A stretch of 64,000 bases of DNA from Shewanella electrica (GCF_022321485.1 NZ_JAKOGG010000018.1:22894-86893), one strand, 5' to 3'. Counted from the stretch's first letter, positions 17,852-27,427 are shown. Notes: generated from the sequence alone by a model not told the origin. Program-made: numbers and translations.

Positions 17852-20380
17852 ATGTTGGACAATCTACCTATTCAAGCCCTGTTGCCTGAACTGCGCGCGC
17901 AGCTCGCCAGTCAACGGCAACTCATTATCGAAGCACCTACCGGGGCGGGTAAATCTACCGCGTTGCCTTTTGCCATGTTGGATTGGCCCGAGATTGATGG
18001 TCGCATTTTAATGCTCGAACCTCGGCGCGTCGCTGCGCGCAGCATCGCTGGGTTTCTTGCCAAGCAGCGGCAACAAGCATTAGGCGACGACATAGGTTTT
18101 CGGGTGCGTGGCGAGAGCAAGGTGGGCCGTAACACTAAGCTGGAAATCATCACCGAAGGCATTTTAACGCGGATGATCCAGCAAGATCCGACCTTGGATG
18201 GTGTGGCGATGATCATCTTCGATGAGATCCACGAACGCCATCTGAGTACCGACTTAGGCTTAGCGCTGGCGCTGGAAGTGCAAGAATCGCTGCGTGAAGA
18301 CCTGACGCTGGTGGCAATGTCGGCCACCTTGCAAGGTTTGCCGTTAGAGCAACTGATGCCCAACGCCAGCAAATTGGTCAGCGAAGGGCGTAGCTTTCCG
18401 GTCACCATCGCGTATCAAGCCGCTAAAACTCAAACTAATGCTAGCTACATGCCCGATTGGCTCAGCCACATGGGTAGAATGATCAGCGCGCTGATGCAGC
18501 CAGATTCCGCCATTGCTTTGGGCGCCAGCGCCGAACAAGCGGCGGGATCGCTGCTGGCATTCCTGCCCGGTAAACGGGAGATTTTGCAGCTGCAAGAATA
18601 TCTCACCGAACGCTTAGATAGCGCCATCTTACTGCTGCCGTTGTATGGTGAGTTAACTGCCGCCGAGCAAGATGCTGCTATTGCACCGGTCGCCAACGGC
18701 GTGCAAAAAGTGGTGCTATCCACCAACGTTGCTGAATCCAGTTTGACCATTGACGGCATTACTATGGTGGTCGACAGCGGCTATAAACGCCAAGCCAGTT
18801 TTAACCCGAAAACTGCCGTGACTCGTTTGGGCTTGAAGCGTATCAGCCAAGCCAGTGCCACGCAGCGAGCCGGGCGTGCTGGCCGTTTGAGCGCCGGTTT
18901 CTGTTTACGCTTGTGGAGCAGTGAAGAGCAAGCGCGTTTGATGGCGGCCGACGAGCCGGAAATTGCGTGTAGCGAGCTGCTCGGCATGGCGTTTGATGCG
19001 GCCAATTGGAGCGTGAAATCACTGAACGATTTGCCATTGCTGACACCCGCCAACGCTGCCAATGAAGCGGTGGCGTGGCAACTGTTGCAAAGTCTTGAAC
19101 TGGTGGACGCGCAGCGCAATGTCACAGCGCATGGCAAACAAGCGTATCAGTTAGGTGCCTCGGTGCGGCTGGCCCATATGTTGGTCAAGGCCAATGAATT
19201 AGCCCAAAAACGCCAGCAGCCGCAGCTTATCGGGCTGGCGTGTTTGTTAGCAGCGTTGCTGGAAGCGGGCGGCGGCAGTGGCAGCAGCGATGTGCTTAAT
19301 CGTCTGGCTAGTGCCACCAATGGCTTGGCGGGGCGTTTGTGCCGTAATTGGCTGCAACGCTTTGGCATTAAAGACGCGCCGCAAAGTTTTATTCCCGCGG
19401 CTAACCGCAGTGATACCGCTATGTTGCTGGCGTTTGCCTTTCCTGACCGCGTGGCGATGGCGCGTGGTCAACAAGGGTTTTTACTGGCAAACGGCACCGG
19501 CGTGATGCTCGACAGTAGCGATCCACTCAATCAAGCTGACTGGCTGGTGGTGGCCGATTTTCAAGAGCAGCAGGGCCGCAGCGCTGGCCGCGTTTGGCTG
19601 GCATGTGAGCTACCCGCCGCCTTGTTGCAGCAGGAACTGAGTTATCTGTGTCACTGGCAAGAGGTGGCGCAATGGCAAGAGGAGCGGGGGCGGATTCAAG
19701 CCGAACGCCAGTTGTGTTTAGGCAAGCTGGTGCTCAAGTCAGAACCGCTAGCACTCAGCAGCGAGATGCGGGTGCGCGGCTTCCTCGATTATGTGGCGCG
19801 CAAAGGGCTGGCGGTACTCAATTTCGATGAACGCGCAAGACAGCTACAGTTCAGGTGCGCCATTGCAAGATCCCACCAGCCTGACTTTGCCGACTTAACT
19901 GATGAAACTTTACTCGGCTCGTTGGCAGATTGGCTGGCACCCTACCTCAATGATGTGCAGAATATTGGACAACTGAAAGCGCTAAATATCTATGCGATAT
20001 TGCTTGATTCACTCAGTTGGCCGCAGCGGCAGCAACTACAACAGTGGTTGCCAGAACACTGGCCGATGGCGACGGGCACCAACGCGCCGGTGCGTTATGA
20101 CGCTGCTGGACGAGCATTATTGAGTGTGCGTTTGCAAGAAGCGTTAGGTATGGCGCACAGCCCACAGTTACTGGATGGCAAGTTAACGGTAACTATGGAG
20201 CTGTTATCACCAGCACAGCGGCCACTGGCGTTAACGCCGGATCTGGCGAGCTTTTGGGCTGGGCCTTATGTTGAGGTGAAAAAGGAGATGCGCGGACGAT
20301 ATCCTAAGCATCTGTGGCCTGACGATCCGGCCAACACACAACCAACCAAATTCACAAAGAAGCGCACGCTCAATCAGTAG
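17852..20380 (+). CDS. hrpB: ATP-dependent helicase HrpB
   Basis: DEAH-box (DExH) RNA helicase-like protein of 842 residues. Walker A APTGAGKSTALP lies at about residues 31-42, the DEIH box in IIFDEIHERHLSTD at about 125, SAT in VAMSATLQ at about 155, and motif VI QRAGRAGR at about 335. The HrpB C-terminal domain is present, ending KEMRGRYPKHLWPDDP, a family hallmark. It directly precedes mrcB as in E. coli. Its cellular role is poorly defined in the family. Confidence 0.95.
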   Translation: MLDNLPIQALLPELRAQLASQRQLIIEAPTGAGKSTALPFAMLDWPEIDGRILMLEPRRVAARSIAGFLAKQRQQALGDDIGFRVRGESKVGRNTKLEIITEGILTRMIQQDPTLDGVAMIIFDEIHERHLSTDLGLALALEVQESLREDLTLVAMSATLQGLPLEQLMPNASKLVSEGRSFPVTIAYQAAKTQTNASYMPDWLSHMGRMISALMQPDSAIALGASAEQAAGSLLAFLPGKREILQLQEYLTERLDSAILLLPLYGELTAAEQDAAIAPVANGVQKVVLSTNVAESSLTIDGITMVVDSGYKRQASFNPKTAVTRLGLKRISQASATQRAGRAGRLSAGFCLRLWSSEEQARLMAADEPEIACSELLGMAFDAANWSVKSLNDLPLLTPANAANEAVAWQLLQSLELVDAQRNVTAHGKQAYQLGASVRLAHMLVKANELAQKRQQPQLIGLACLLAALLEAGGGSGSSDVLNRLASATNGLAGRLCRNWLQRFGIKDAPQSFIPAANRSDTAMLLAFAFPDRVAMARGQQGFLLANGTGVMLDSSDPLNQADWLVVADFQEQQGRSAGRVWLACELPAALLQQELSYLCHWQEVAQWQEERGRIQAERQLCLGKLVLKSEPLALSSEMRVRGFLDYVARKGLAVLNFDERARQLQFRCAIARSHQPDFADLTDETLLGSLADWLAPYLNDVQNIGQLKALNIYAILLDSLSWPQRQQLQQWLPEHWPMATGTNAPVRYDAAGRALLSVRLQEALGMAHSPQLLDGKLTVTMELLSPAQRPLALTPDLASFWAGPYVEVKKEMRGRYPKHLWPDDPANTQPTKFTKKRTLNQ

Positions 20381-20396
20381 CGGCAGTAATGGAATA

Positions 20397-22703
20397 ATGG
20401 CTAAAGCAACCAAGAAAACCCCACAGAAAAAATCCAGCAACACATCGAAGCGGCCTTCTATGTGGCGCAAATTCTGGTCCATCGGCTGGAAGCTAGCGCT
20501 CATTTTGGCGGCGGTACTCATGGTCTACAGCATCTATCTTGATCAGATCATCGCCCGCAAATTTGAAGGGCAAAAATGGTATCTGCCAGCGCAGATTTTT
20601 AGCCGTTCGATGTCGTTATATCCCGGCGCGCCAGTGAGCCACCAACAGCTGGTGGATGAACTGAAGTTACTCGGATATCGCAAAGTGGCTAATCCGCGCC
20701 AAGTGGGTGAGTTTTCTGCTTCTAGCACTAAGGTGGATGTGTGGCGTCGACCATTCCAACACCCAGAGGGCAAGCAGCCAGAACAGCGGGTGCTGATCAG
20801 TTTTGACAGCAACGGCGTGACCTCAGTAACGCGCTCCGGTGATAACCGCCAACTGGCGGTATTCCATTTAGAACCAGTGCTGCTGGATCGCATTGTTACT
20901 GGCGACGGTGAAGACCGCTTATTTGTGCCGACCGGTGAGATCCCACCGATGGTAGTAGAAGCGTTGATCCTCACCGAAGACCGCAGTTTCTACGAACATT
21001 ACGGCGTGAATCCGCTCGCTATTGCCCGCGCGGCGCTAGTGAATATTACCGCTGGCCGCACGGTGCAGGGTGGTTCAACCTTGACGCAACAGTTGGCGAA
21101 AAACTTCTTTTTAACCAGCGAGCGCTCCATTATCCGCAAAGCGCGTGAAGCGCTGATGGCGGTCATTATCGACTTTCGTTACAGCAAAGAGGAGATCCTC
21201 GAAGCCTATCTGAACGAAGTTTATATGGGACAAGATCATAGCCGCGCCATTCACGGCATGGGGCTGGCATCGCAATTCTATTTTGGGCGGCCGATTGGTG
21301 AACTGACCTTAGCGCAGCAAGCCTTTTTGATTGCGGTGATCAAAGGACCATCGTTCTACAATCCATGGCGCTATCCAGAACGAGCGCAAAAGCGCCGTGA
21401 TCTGGTGCTGCGGCTGTTGATGGAAGGCAACAAGATCACCGCCGAGCAATATCAGTTAGCGGCTTCTACGCCGTTAGCGCTGCGTAACTCGGCGCGACCA
21501 GTACACCAAAAACTGCCAGCATTTTTCGCCCAAGTGAAACAAGAGCTGCGCAGTCGCTATGGTGAAGCGCTGCTGAAACAATCCGGCGTGAAAGTGTATA
21601 CCACGTTGGATCCGTTAGCGCAGGAAGCCGCCGAGCAAGCGGTGAGCAGTGCGATGAAGTCGCTTAATGCTGAAAAACAGCAACTGCAAACCGGCATGGT
21701 GGTGACTGACCGTTATAGCGGCGGCATTGCGGCCATGGTGGGCGACCGCACGCCATCTTATTACGGCTTTAACCGTGCCACGGATATTCGGCGGCCAATT
21801 GGTTCCTTGGTGAAACCATTTATCTACGCCACCGCGTTGGCGCAGCCCGGCCACTACAACTTAGTCACGCCGTTAAAAGATGAGCCGATCACGCTGAAAA
21901 ACGAGCGGGGTGACACTTGGTCGCCTCAAAACGATGACAAGCAGTTTAGTGGGCAAGTCCCGTTACTGACCGCGTTGAAAAAATCGATGAACGTACCGAC
22001 GGTCAATCTCGGTATGTCGTTGGGCTTGGATGCCGTCGCCACCACCATTAAACAGGCTGGCTGGAAGGAAAACATCAATCCTTACCCATCGATGTTGCTC
22101 GGCGCAGTCAATGGCTCGCCACTGATGGTGGCACAGCTGTATCAGACAATTGGTTCTCACGGCCGTTATCGCCAATTGGCGGCGGTGACGCAAGTGCTGG
22201 ATAAAGACAATCAGCCGATTGCCGCCAGTGGTTTGGCGCAACATCAAGCGATTGATCCATCGGTCAATTACTTAGTGCAATACGGCATGACCAAGGTGGT
22301 GGAATCGGGCACTGCGGCTAAGTTAGGCCAAGCGTTCCCGGGTGTGACGTTGGCGGGGAAAACCGGTACCAGTAACGACCGCCGTGACTCTTGGTTTGCT
22401 GGGATGGATGAACGTAACGTGGCAGTGGTGTGGGTGGGTCGTGATGATAACGGCAAAACGTCGCTCTACGGCAGCAGCGGCGCGATGGCAGTGTACACAC
22501 AATTCCTGCGTAATCGCGCGCCATTGCCATTACGACTGCCGCCAGAAAATGGTGTGGTACAAGGTTACTTTGACCGCGATACTGGCGTAGCGATGGAGCC
22601 TGACTGTGGCGATGTGATTGCGGTGCCAGCCTTGGCTGACAGTTACCATCCGGCAGAGAATTGCGGCAAGCCTAAATCGTGGTGGCAGCGCATGTTTGAT
22701 TAG
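20397..22703 (+). CDS. mrcB: Penicillin-binding protein 1B
   Basis: Bifunctional peptidoglycan glycosyltransferase/transpeptidase anchored in the inner membrane, 768 residues. A short basic cytoplasmic tail and one membrane helix (about residues 27-48) come first, then the UB2H region (about 65-165). The GT51 domain starts at ILTEDRSFYEHYG (E194) with GGSTLTQQLAKN, and the transpeptidase domain has catalytic S470 in SLVK, SMN near 530 and K655 in KTGTS. UB2H is the docking site of LpoB, whose gene is at 30.3-30.9 kb. It lies 16 bp after hrpB and is followed by a strong terminator. Confidence 0.97.
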   Translation: MAKATKKTPQKKSSNTSKRPSMWRKFWSIGWKLALILAAVLMVYSIYLDQIIARKFEGQKWYLPAQIFSRSMSLYPGAPVSHQQLVDELKLLGYRKVANPRQVGEFSASSTKVDVWRRPFQHPEGKQPEQRVLISFDSNGVTSVTRSGDNRQLAVFHLEPVLLDRIVTGDGEDRLFVPTGEIPPMVVEALILTEDRSFYEHYGVNPLAIARAALVNITAGRTVQGGSTLTQQLAKNFFLTSERSIIRKAREALMAVIIDFRYSKEEILEAYLNEVYMGQDHSRAIHGMGLASQFYFGRPIGELTLAQQAFLIAVIKGPSFYNPWRYPERAQKRRDLVLRLLMEGNKITAEQYQLAASTPLALRNSARPVHQKLPAFFAQVKQELRSRYGEALLKQSGVKVYTTLDPLAQEAAEQAVSSAMKSLNAEKQQLQTGMVVTDRYSGGIAAMVGDRTPSYYGFNRATDIRRPIGSLVKPFIYATALAQPGHYNLVTPLKDEPITLKNERGDTWSPQNDDKQFSGQVPLLTALKKSMNVPTVNLGMSLGLDAVATTIKQAGWKENINPYPSMLLGAVNGSPLMVAQLYQTIGSHGRYRQLAAVTQVLDKDNQPIAASGLAQHQAIDPSVNYLVQYGMTKVVESGTAAKLGQAFPGVTLAGKTGTSNDRRDSWFAGMDERNVAVVWVGRDDNGKTSLYGSSGAMAVYTQFLRNRAPLPLRLPPENGVVQGYFDRDTGVAMEPDCGDVIAVPALADSYHPAENCGKPKSWWQRMFD

Positions 22704-22711
22704 ATAATAGA

Positions 22712-22736
22712 AAAGGCCTCATTTGAGGCCTTTTTG
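22712..22736. terminator. Bidirectional terminator between mrcB and dsbA
   Basis: The stem AAAGGCCTC-ATTT-GAGGCCTTT (22712-22733) is followed by TTT on the plus strand and preceded by A-rich sequence serving the minus strand. It separates the convergent mrcB and dsbA genes. Confidence 0.88.
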
Positions 22737-22757
22737 CTATCAGCGGGAGTGTCGATG

Positions 22758-23480
22758 TTAGCTGTAACGACGGCGGCTTGCCGCAGCTAAACCCGCAAAG
22801 GCAAGGAATAACCAGCCCATGCTACCACTTGATTTCTCTTCTTTTTTTGTCGCCAGATAATCGATCAACTCGGTCAAATCCGCTACCGAGCGGATCTCAT
22901 CCATATTGATGCGGTATTTATCGTTGACGATAAAGGTCGGAATCGATTCTACTTGATAGCTGTTTTGCTCTTGGCGCCAGCGATTAATGGTGTCAGTAGT
23001 TTCACTGCTATCGGCCACTTCATCATATTTGGCGGCATCGATACCGGCGCTTGCAAACACCTGTTTGATGTCATCACGATTGTTGATGGTGGTTGGATGC
23101 GGATGGCTGTGGTCGTGCGCACCGGCGTTATCACCTTGAATTGCGGCAAACATCTTCGGCAGCAGCTCTTTTTCCACGCCCAGTGTTTTCATTACCGCCA
23201 GTGAACGCATCACTTCAGTACCGATGCTGCTGTTCATAAAGTCGACGTGGGCGTCATCAAATTTGATGCTAGGATCGATTTTGGCTTTGATGAAGTTGAG
23301 GTACTTGTTAGACATGTTGTAGCAGTGCGGACAATAGAACGAGAAGTACTCAGTGACCTTGGGACTATCACTCGCCTTATTCGCTACCTGAGTATAATGT
23401 TTACCTTCAACAAAATCGGTGGCGTGAGCTGCAAAAGATGCCCCTGCAAGCATCAATACGGCCAGAGCGGGTTTCAACAA
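22758..23480 (-). CDS. dsbA: Thiol:disulfide interchange protein DsbA with GlyGly-CTERM-like tail
   Basis: Periplasmic oxidase that introduces disulfides into secreted proteins, 240 residues. A signal peptide ends at AAHA. The active site CPHC lies in FYCPHCYNMSN (about residues 49-52), and the cis-Pro is in VESIPTFIVN. The last 24 residues are unusual for DsbA: a Ser/Gly linker (SSGSMG), a hydrophobic stretch WLFLAFAGLAAA and SRRRYS. This matches the tripartite layout of GlyGly-CTERM sorting signals processed by rhombosortase. The protein may therefore be membrane-retained or re-anchored after cleavage. A His/Asp-rich loop (HDHSHPH) sits near residue 125. Confidence 0.92.
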   Translation of the reverse strand: MLKPALAVLMLAGASFAAHATDFVEGKHYTQVANKASDSPKVTEYFSFYCPHCYNMSNKYLNFIKAKIDPSIKFDDAHVDFMNSSIGTEVMRSLAVMKTLGVEKELLPKMFAAIQGDNAGAHDHSHPHPTTINNRDDIKQVFASAGIDAAKYDEVADSSETTDTINRWRQEQNSYQVESIPTFIVNDKYRINMDEIRSVADLTELIDYLATKKEEKSSGSMGWLFLAFAGLAAASRRRYS

Positions 23481-23609
23481 AATAGACTCCTTGCAATAAA
23501 TGCGGATAGATTAGTTTAATAGCGTTGAGGGTAGGTATTGTGACTTAATCCAATCTTAAACAACGCTTTTTTAGTGATATCTGTGAAATGACGCTGATTT
23601 CCGCGCTGG

Positions 23610-24269
23610 TTAGCTGGCTTTGAGTGCCTGCCACGCTTCGCAGATTTGCCTGAATTTGGCGGCGTCACCATCGGGGCGATCGGGGTGCCAGCGCAGTGCG
23701 AGCTTGCGCCATTGGCGGCGAATTTCGCGATCGGTGGCGTTGATGTCGAGTTCCATCACTTTCAGCGCTTCAATGTGCGCCAAACGTTTAGGATTGGCAC
23801 CAATATACTGCTCGTAAGAACTCCAGAACTCTTCCAACATCTGTCTGACCACATTGACGCTGGTATCGTAATGCGCCCAATCGAGGTAATAATCCCGCAG
23901 CGATTGATCTTCATCGAGCAGCAACAGCACGTTAGTTGGGGTTAAGCGGAATAGCTGAATATCCATCGACTTTACTTGCAGCCATTGGTCTGGCAGCAGC
24001 ATCTCCTGCAACTCATACAGGGCATTCATCAACAGAAAATTGCGTTTGAAAAGATCTTTTTCAGGGCTGTCATCTAGCTTGTGCATCAAACCACGGCTTT
24101 GCAATTCGCTAGCAAGATGATGGATCTTCCAACTTTTTACCGAGGTTTTGAACAGCGTCATCAGCGGCCAAATCAGCGGGTTATCTTGCCGAAACGACTT
24201 GGCCTTTATCGTATTTTCTGACGTGTTCTCTGCAATAGCGGGCTTGGCTAGCAACATAGCAACATTCAT
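23610..24269 (-). CDS. DnaJ-related protein with C-terminal J domain
   Basis: A 219-residue protein with an N-terminal DnaJ-related region (PLMTLFKTSVKSWKIHHLAS and FKRNFLLMNALYELQEML). Its C-terminal J domain of about 60 residues carries the diagnostic HPD in LRWHPDRPDGD near residue 193. The J domain at the C-terminus, rather than the N-terminus, is typical of the DnaJ-related family in Vibrio and Shewanella. It presumably recruits DnaK to a specific client, which is unknown. It is monocistronic between dsbA and nfsB. Confidence 0.85.
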   Translation of the reverse strand: MNVAMLLAKPAIAENTSENTIKAKSFRQDNPLIWPLMTLFKTSVKSWKIHHLASELQSRGLMHKLDDSPEKDLFKRNFLLMNALYELQEMLLPDQWLQVKSMDIQLFRLTPTNVLLLLDEDQSLRDYYLDWAHYDTSVNVVRQMLEEFWSSYEQYIGANPKRLAHIEALKVMELDINATDREIRRQWRKLALRWHPDRPDGDAAKFRQICEAWQALKAS

Positions 24270-24387
24270 CCTGAAGGCGATTTTTTCTACTATGCCACAG
24301 TGGATCGCTAGTGCAATAAAAAACTGGCCTTAGCAGTGGCGTAGTCGCGAGACGACTACACCAAGTGTAGCAAAAGCTAAGCGAATG

Positions 24388-25041
24388 TTAGATTTCGCTG
24401 ATAACGTCAGTTTGTGGCAGGCGAGATTTAGGTAACTTGGCGTTGAAGTCGCTGTCGTCACGATAACCCAAGGCCACAATCACGCTGGCGTTAACGCCTT
24501 GTTCACGCAGCCCCAGTGCTTGGTTTAACGCTGTGACATCAAAGCCTTCAATTGGGGTAGCATCAATGCCTAATGACGCGGCGCCTAACAGCAAAGTGCC
24601 CAGTGCCAGATAGGTTTGTTTTTCCATCCAGTGTTGCGCATCTTTCAGCTCAAAGCGGTGCATATTGACGAAAAATTGTCGGCCTTGGTGCAGCGCCGCT
24701 TGGCTTTTTTCATCGGTTACTCGGCCATCGGCCGCTTCTTGTGCCAACACCTGCAGCAGATACTGCTCGCTCAGATCTTGTCGCGTACAAAGTACGATGA
24801 CGTGGGACGCTTTGAGAATTTTGTCAGTATTGAAGGCAAAGTTGGCGGTACCTTCGGCCACTTTGGCTTTGCCTGCATCGCTGGCAGCCACAATGAAATG
24901 CCACGGTTGTGAGTTCACCGATGATGGGCTGAACTGCAACAAGGTTTTAAGCTGTTCGATATGCTCGGCAGGGATCTTTTTCGCGGGATTATACGCTTTA
25001 CAGGTGTAGCGGCTTTGCACGGCTTTGATCAATTCGCTCAT
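24388..25041 (-). CDS. nfsB: Oxygen-insensitive NAD(P)H nitroreductase, NfsB type
   Basis: FMN-dependent reductase of 217 residues, exactly the E. coli NfsB length. It reduces nitroaromatics and quinones with NAD(P)H by two-electron steps. FMN-contact segments are visible: SRYTCKAYNP near the N-terminus, LLQFSPSSVNSQPWHFIVA at about residues 34-52, and GIDATPIEGFD near 158. The C-terminus LPKSRLPQTDVISEI aligns with the NfsB end. The physiological substrate is not clear in the family. Confidence 0.9.
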   Translation of the reverse strand: MSELIKAVQSRYTCKAYNPAKKIPAEHIEQLKTLLQFSPSSVNSQPWHFIVAASDAGKAKVAEGTANFAFNTDKILKASHVIVLCTRQDLSEQYLLQVLAQEAADGRVTDEKSQAALHQGRQFFVNMHRFELKDAQHWMEKQTYLALGTLLLGAASLGIDATPIEGFDVTALNQALGLREQGVNASVIVALGYRDDSDFNAKLPKSRLPQTDVISEI

Positions 25042-25311
25042 GGTTAACTGATGACCTAAAAATTGGGAAGCTCAATTCTACGAGCCGCAGCAATAAATTC
25101 AATTTGGTGATGTGATTTGCCGCAAACAAATGTCGTTATTCAGTGAAAGCTGCACTAAATTTGTAATGACTCACAAAAGTCGACCGATAAACCACAGCAC
25201 TGGCGGAAGAATTGCGCTAAAATTCGCGGCCAACAGTCAATGGTGGCTTGGCCATCATGTCATCCGCATTCAGCGGCAGATTTTTTCTAGATATCACTCG
25301 GGGTCGTTACG

Positions 25312-25878
25312 ATGATCGAAAAACGCTTTATCACTGCTCAGGAACTGTTGGAGGATTCTTTCCGCCTAGCAGCACAGGTTTACCAAAGTGGCTTCCGTCC
25401 ACAATTTATTGTGGGCATTTGGCGCGGTGGTGCTCCTATTGGTATCGCGGTACAAGAATACTTTGATTTCAAGCAGGTCGAAACTGACCACATCGCGGTG
25501 CGTACCTCTTCTTACTATGGCATCGGCACTGATAAACAAAGTAAAGAGATCAAAGTACATGGTTTGCACTACATCGTGGAAAACGCCGGTGCAGACGATG
25601 GCTTGCTGATTGTTGATGATGTGTTCGATTCAGGCCGCAGCGTCCATGCGTTGAAAGAAAAATTGGCGCAAACCATGCGTTTGAACTTGCCAAAAGATAT
25701 CCGCATCGCTTGCCCTTACTACAAGCCAAAAAATACCGCAGTGCCATTGAAGCCAGATTATTTCATTCACTCTTCTGATGAGTGGCTAGTGTTCCCGCAT
25801 GAAGTCTCAGGGTTAACTCCGGACGAGATTGCAGAAGGCAAGGGTGATTTGCGCAATATTCGCGAGCTGTTTGAATAA
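25312..25878 (+). CDS. Phosphoribosyltransferase, second HPRT-like enzyme
   Basis: A 188-residue type I phosphoribosyltransferase with the PRPP loop LLIVDDVFDSGRSV (about residues 98-111). Its substrate region is unlike the hpt product at 3.6 kb. It starts MIEKRFITAQELLEDSF and has VGIWRGGAPIGIAVQEYF near residue 37. Proteins of this type are usually annotated as hypoxanthine phosphoribosyltransferase in gammaproteobacteria, but specificity is unproven. It stands alone, 270 bp after divergent nfsB, and ends at a strong terminator. Confidence 0.82.
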   Translation: MIEKRFITAQELLEDSFRLAAQVYQSGFRPQFIVGIWRGGAPIGIAVQEYFDFKQVETDHIAVRTSSYYGIGTDKQSKEIKVHGLHYIVENAGADDGLLIVDDVFDSGRSVHALKEKLAQTMRLNLPKDIRIACPYYKPKNTAVPLKPDYFIHSSDEWLVFPHEVSGLTPDEIAEGKGDLRNIRELFE

Positions 25879-25905
25879 TTGCTGCAAACTAAACTGCATT
25901 ATTGA

Positions 25906-25930
25906 GAAGCACTGCGGTGCTTCTTTTTTT
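25906..25930 (+). terminator. Terminator after the second phosphoribosyltransferase
   Basis: GAAGCAC-TGCG-GTGCTTC is followed by eight T. It shares its stem-loop core with the fkpA terminator at 34903. Confidence 0.92.
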
Positions 25931-26103
25931 TTGCCAAATCAATACGAGAGGTACTGGTGTTATCCCGCTTGCCAACGTGACTCCTCACTTAAAAATCACT
26001 CAAATAAATATACAAAACTGTTACTTTTTAATAACTGACTTGTTGTATGCTTTGCAGCGATTAATGATGATGTAACTGATTATCTGGCATAAGGAATTTG
26101 TGC

Positions 26104-27342
26104 GTGAAAGCTCAGGATAAACACTATCAATCGGCGCTTGAAGCATGGCGTGCCGGTAAAGAAACTCGCGCTATTGTGACGCCGTTTGCTTTCAAGCTGG
26201 CGCCGGAGTTGGTTGGCATGCCGTTAGCTCGGCCATGGCGGCGGGCGCTGGCTATGATGCTCGATCTGACGCTGGTGGCATTTTTGAGCAGTGTGCCGAG
26301 TATATGGATCGCCTTAATGGCCGCTATTGCTACTTGGGTGGTAAGTAAGCGGCACGAGCAGGTGGTGTCAGCTTGGGCGCGGCGCTGGTTGCGGATTGTG
26401 AGTAGCTTAGTGATTTTTGTGGTGGTGCTCGAACTCGCTAGCCCGTTGCTTGATGATGCTACCGAGGACAACAGTGACACCAGTCCCACCATTAGCCAGT
26501 TGCAGCAACTGTCACATACCGCTGCAATGGTCATCATTGCCAGTAAGCTCGATGATTGTCATCATTCAAGCTGTGTGGAGCAAAAGCTGCCGCTGATGAA
26601 AGAGCAGCTTGATGCGGTTTATGCCGACAAGCCCGGCACGCGGCGCGAGTTGGTTGGCTCTCTATTTGATAAGATGGCGTTTCTTTCAACTGAGCAGCGG
26701 CAACAATATGTAGCGCAACTGATGGCGGGTGTTGATCCGCAAGCGGTTGATGGCGCCAGCGCCAGTGCAGCGGCTAGCCCACAAGCGTCGCAGCAAGCAT
26801 CGCCAGTCTCATCGGTGACCGAACCATCTGCCATCGTTACGCCAACAGATGCCAACGACAGTGAACTAAACGCAAACACATTAACTCAGGCGGTTGCACC
26901 ACTATCCTCCGCGAGCGAGATGGCATCGACCACCGAGCATAACGAAGAGCAAGCGTCGGTACAGCACTCAATTATTGAATGGGCGAAAGGGATTATTGCT
27001 GATTTAGGCTTGGGCCTCAGTTGGGGGGCCTTGTATTTCACGCTGTTTACCGCCTTGATGCGCGGCCAAACACCGGGCAAAAAACTGTTGGGCATGCGGG
27101 TGGTTCGCCTTACTGGTGAGCCGTTAACGTTGTGGGGCGCCTTTGGTCGTTACGGTGGTTATGGTGCGGGGGTGACCACGGGGTTGCTCGGTTTTTTGCA
27201 AATCTATTGGGACAACAATCGCCAGTGCATTCAAGATAAAATTGGCGAAACCGTGGTGGTGATGAATGCTGAATTGGCTCAGCTTTCACCAGCAACTGCG
27301 GTGAGTGACGTGGTGGAACATAGCGCAGCGACAAACAGTTAG
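26104..27342 (+). CDS. RDD family membrane protein
   Basis: Inner-membrane protein of 412 residues. Two adjacent N-terminal hydrophobic segments (about 45-80) with the RDD-type RPWRRALAMMLDL motif precede another membrane segment near 100. A long Ser/Ala/Thr-rich, probably periplasmic or disordered stretch (about 215-285) follows, then two C-terminal segments with the RDD hallmark GQTPGKKLLGMRVV. I chose GTG 26104 because AAGGA lies 8 nt upstream. TTG 26098 is only 2 nt from that site. The function of RDD proteins is unclear; some act in Na+ or compatible-solute transport. Confidence 0.8.
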   Translation: MKAQDKHYQSALEAWRAGKETRAIVTPFAFKLAPELVGMPLARPWRRALAMMLDLTLVAFLSSVPSIWIALMAAIATWVVSKRHEQVVSAWARRWLRIVSSLVIFVVVLELASPLLDDATEDNSDTSPTISQLQQLSHTAAMVIIASKLDDCHHSSCVEQKLPLMKEQLDAVYADKPGTRRELVGSLFDKMAFLSTEQRQQYVAQLMAGVDPQAVDGASASAAASPQASQQASPVSSVTEPSAIVTPTDANDSELNANTLTQAVAPLSSASEMASTTEHNEEQASVQHSIIEWAKGIIADLGLGLSWGALYFTLFTALMRGQTPGKKLLGMRVVRLTGEPLTLWGAFGRYGGYGAGVTTGLLGFLQIYWDNNRQCIQDKIGETVVVMNAELAQLSPATAVSDVVEHSAATNS

Positions 27343-27383
27343 GCGCTAGCTGAGTGTGTTACGTTGTATAGTTTTGTGTATAA

Positions 27384-27411
27384 AAAAAGCAGCTCACAGG
27401 AGCTGCTTTTC
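27384..27411. terminator. Bidirectional terminator, RDD gene / M1 aminopeptidase
   Basis: The stem AGCAGCTC-ACAG-GAGCTGCT (27388-27407) is flanked by A7 and T4. It serves both convergent genes. Confidence 0.85.
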
Positions 27412-27427
27412 AGTTTAGGTTTGCTGT

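Noticed and set aside
25119-25135. PurR-like operator before the second phosphoribosyltransferase
   Set aside because: Only the left half (CGCAAAC) fits the PurR consensus and the right half diverges, so the evidence is too weak.
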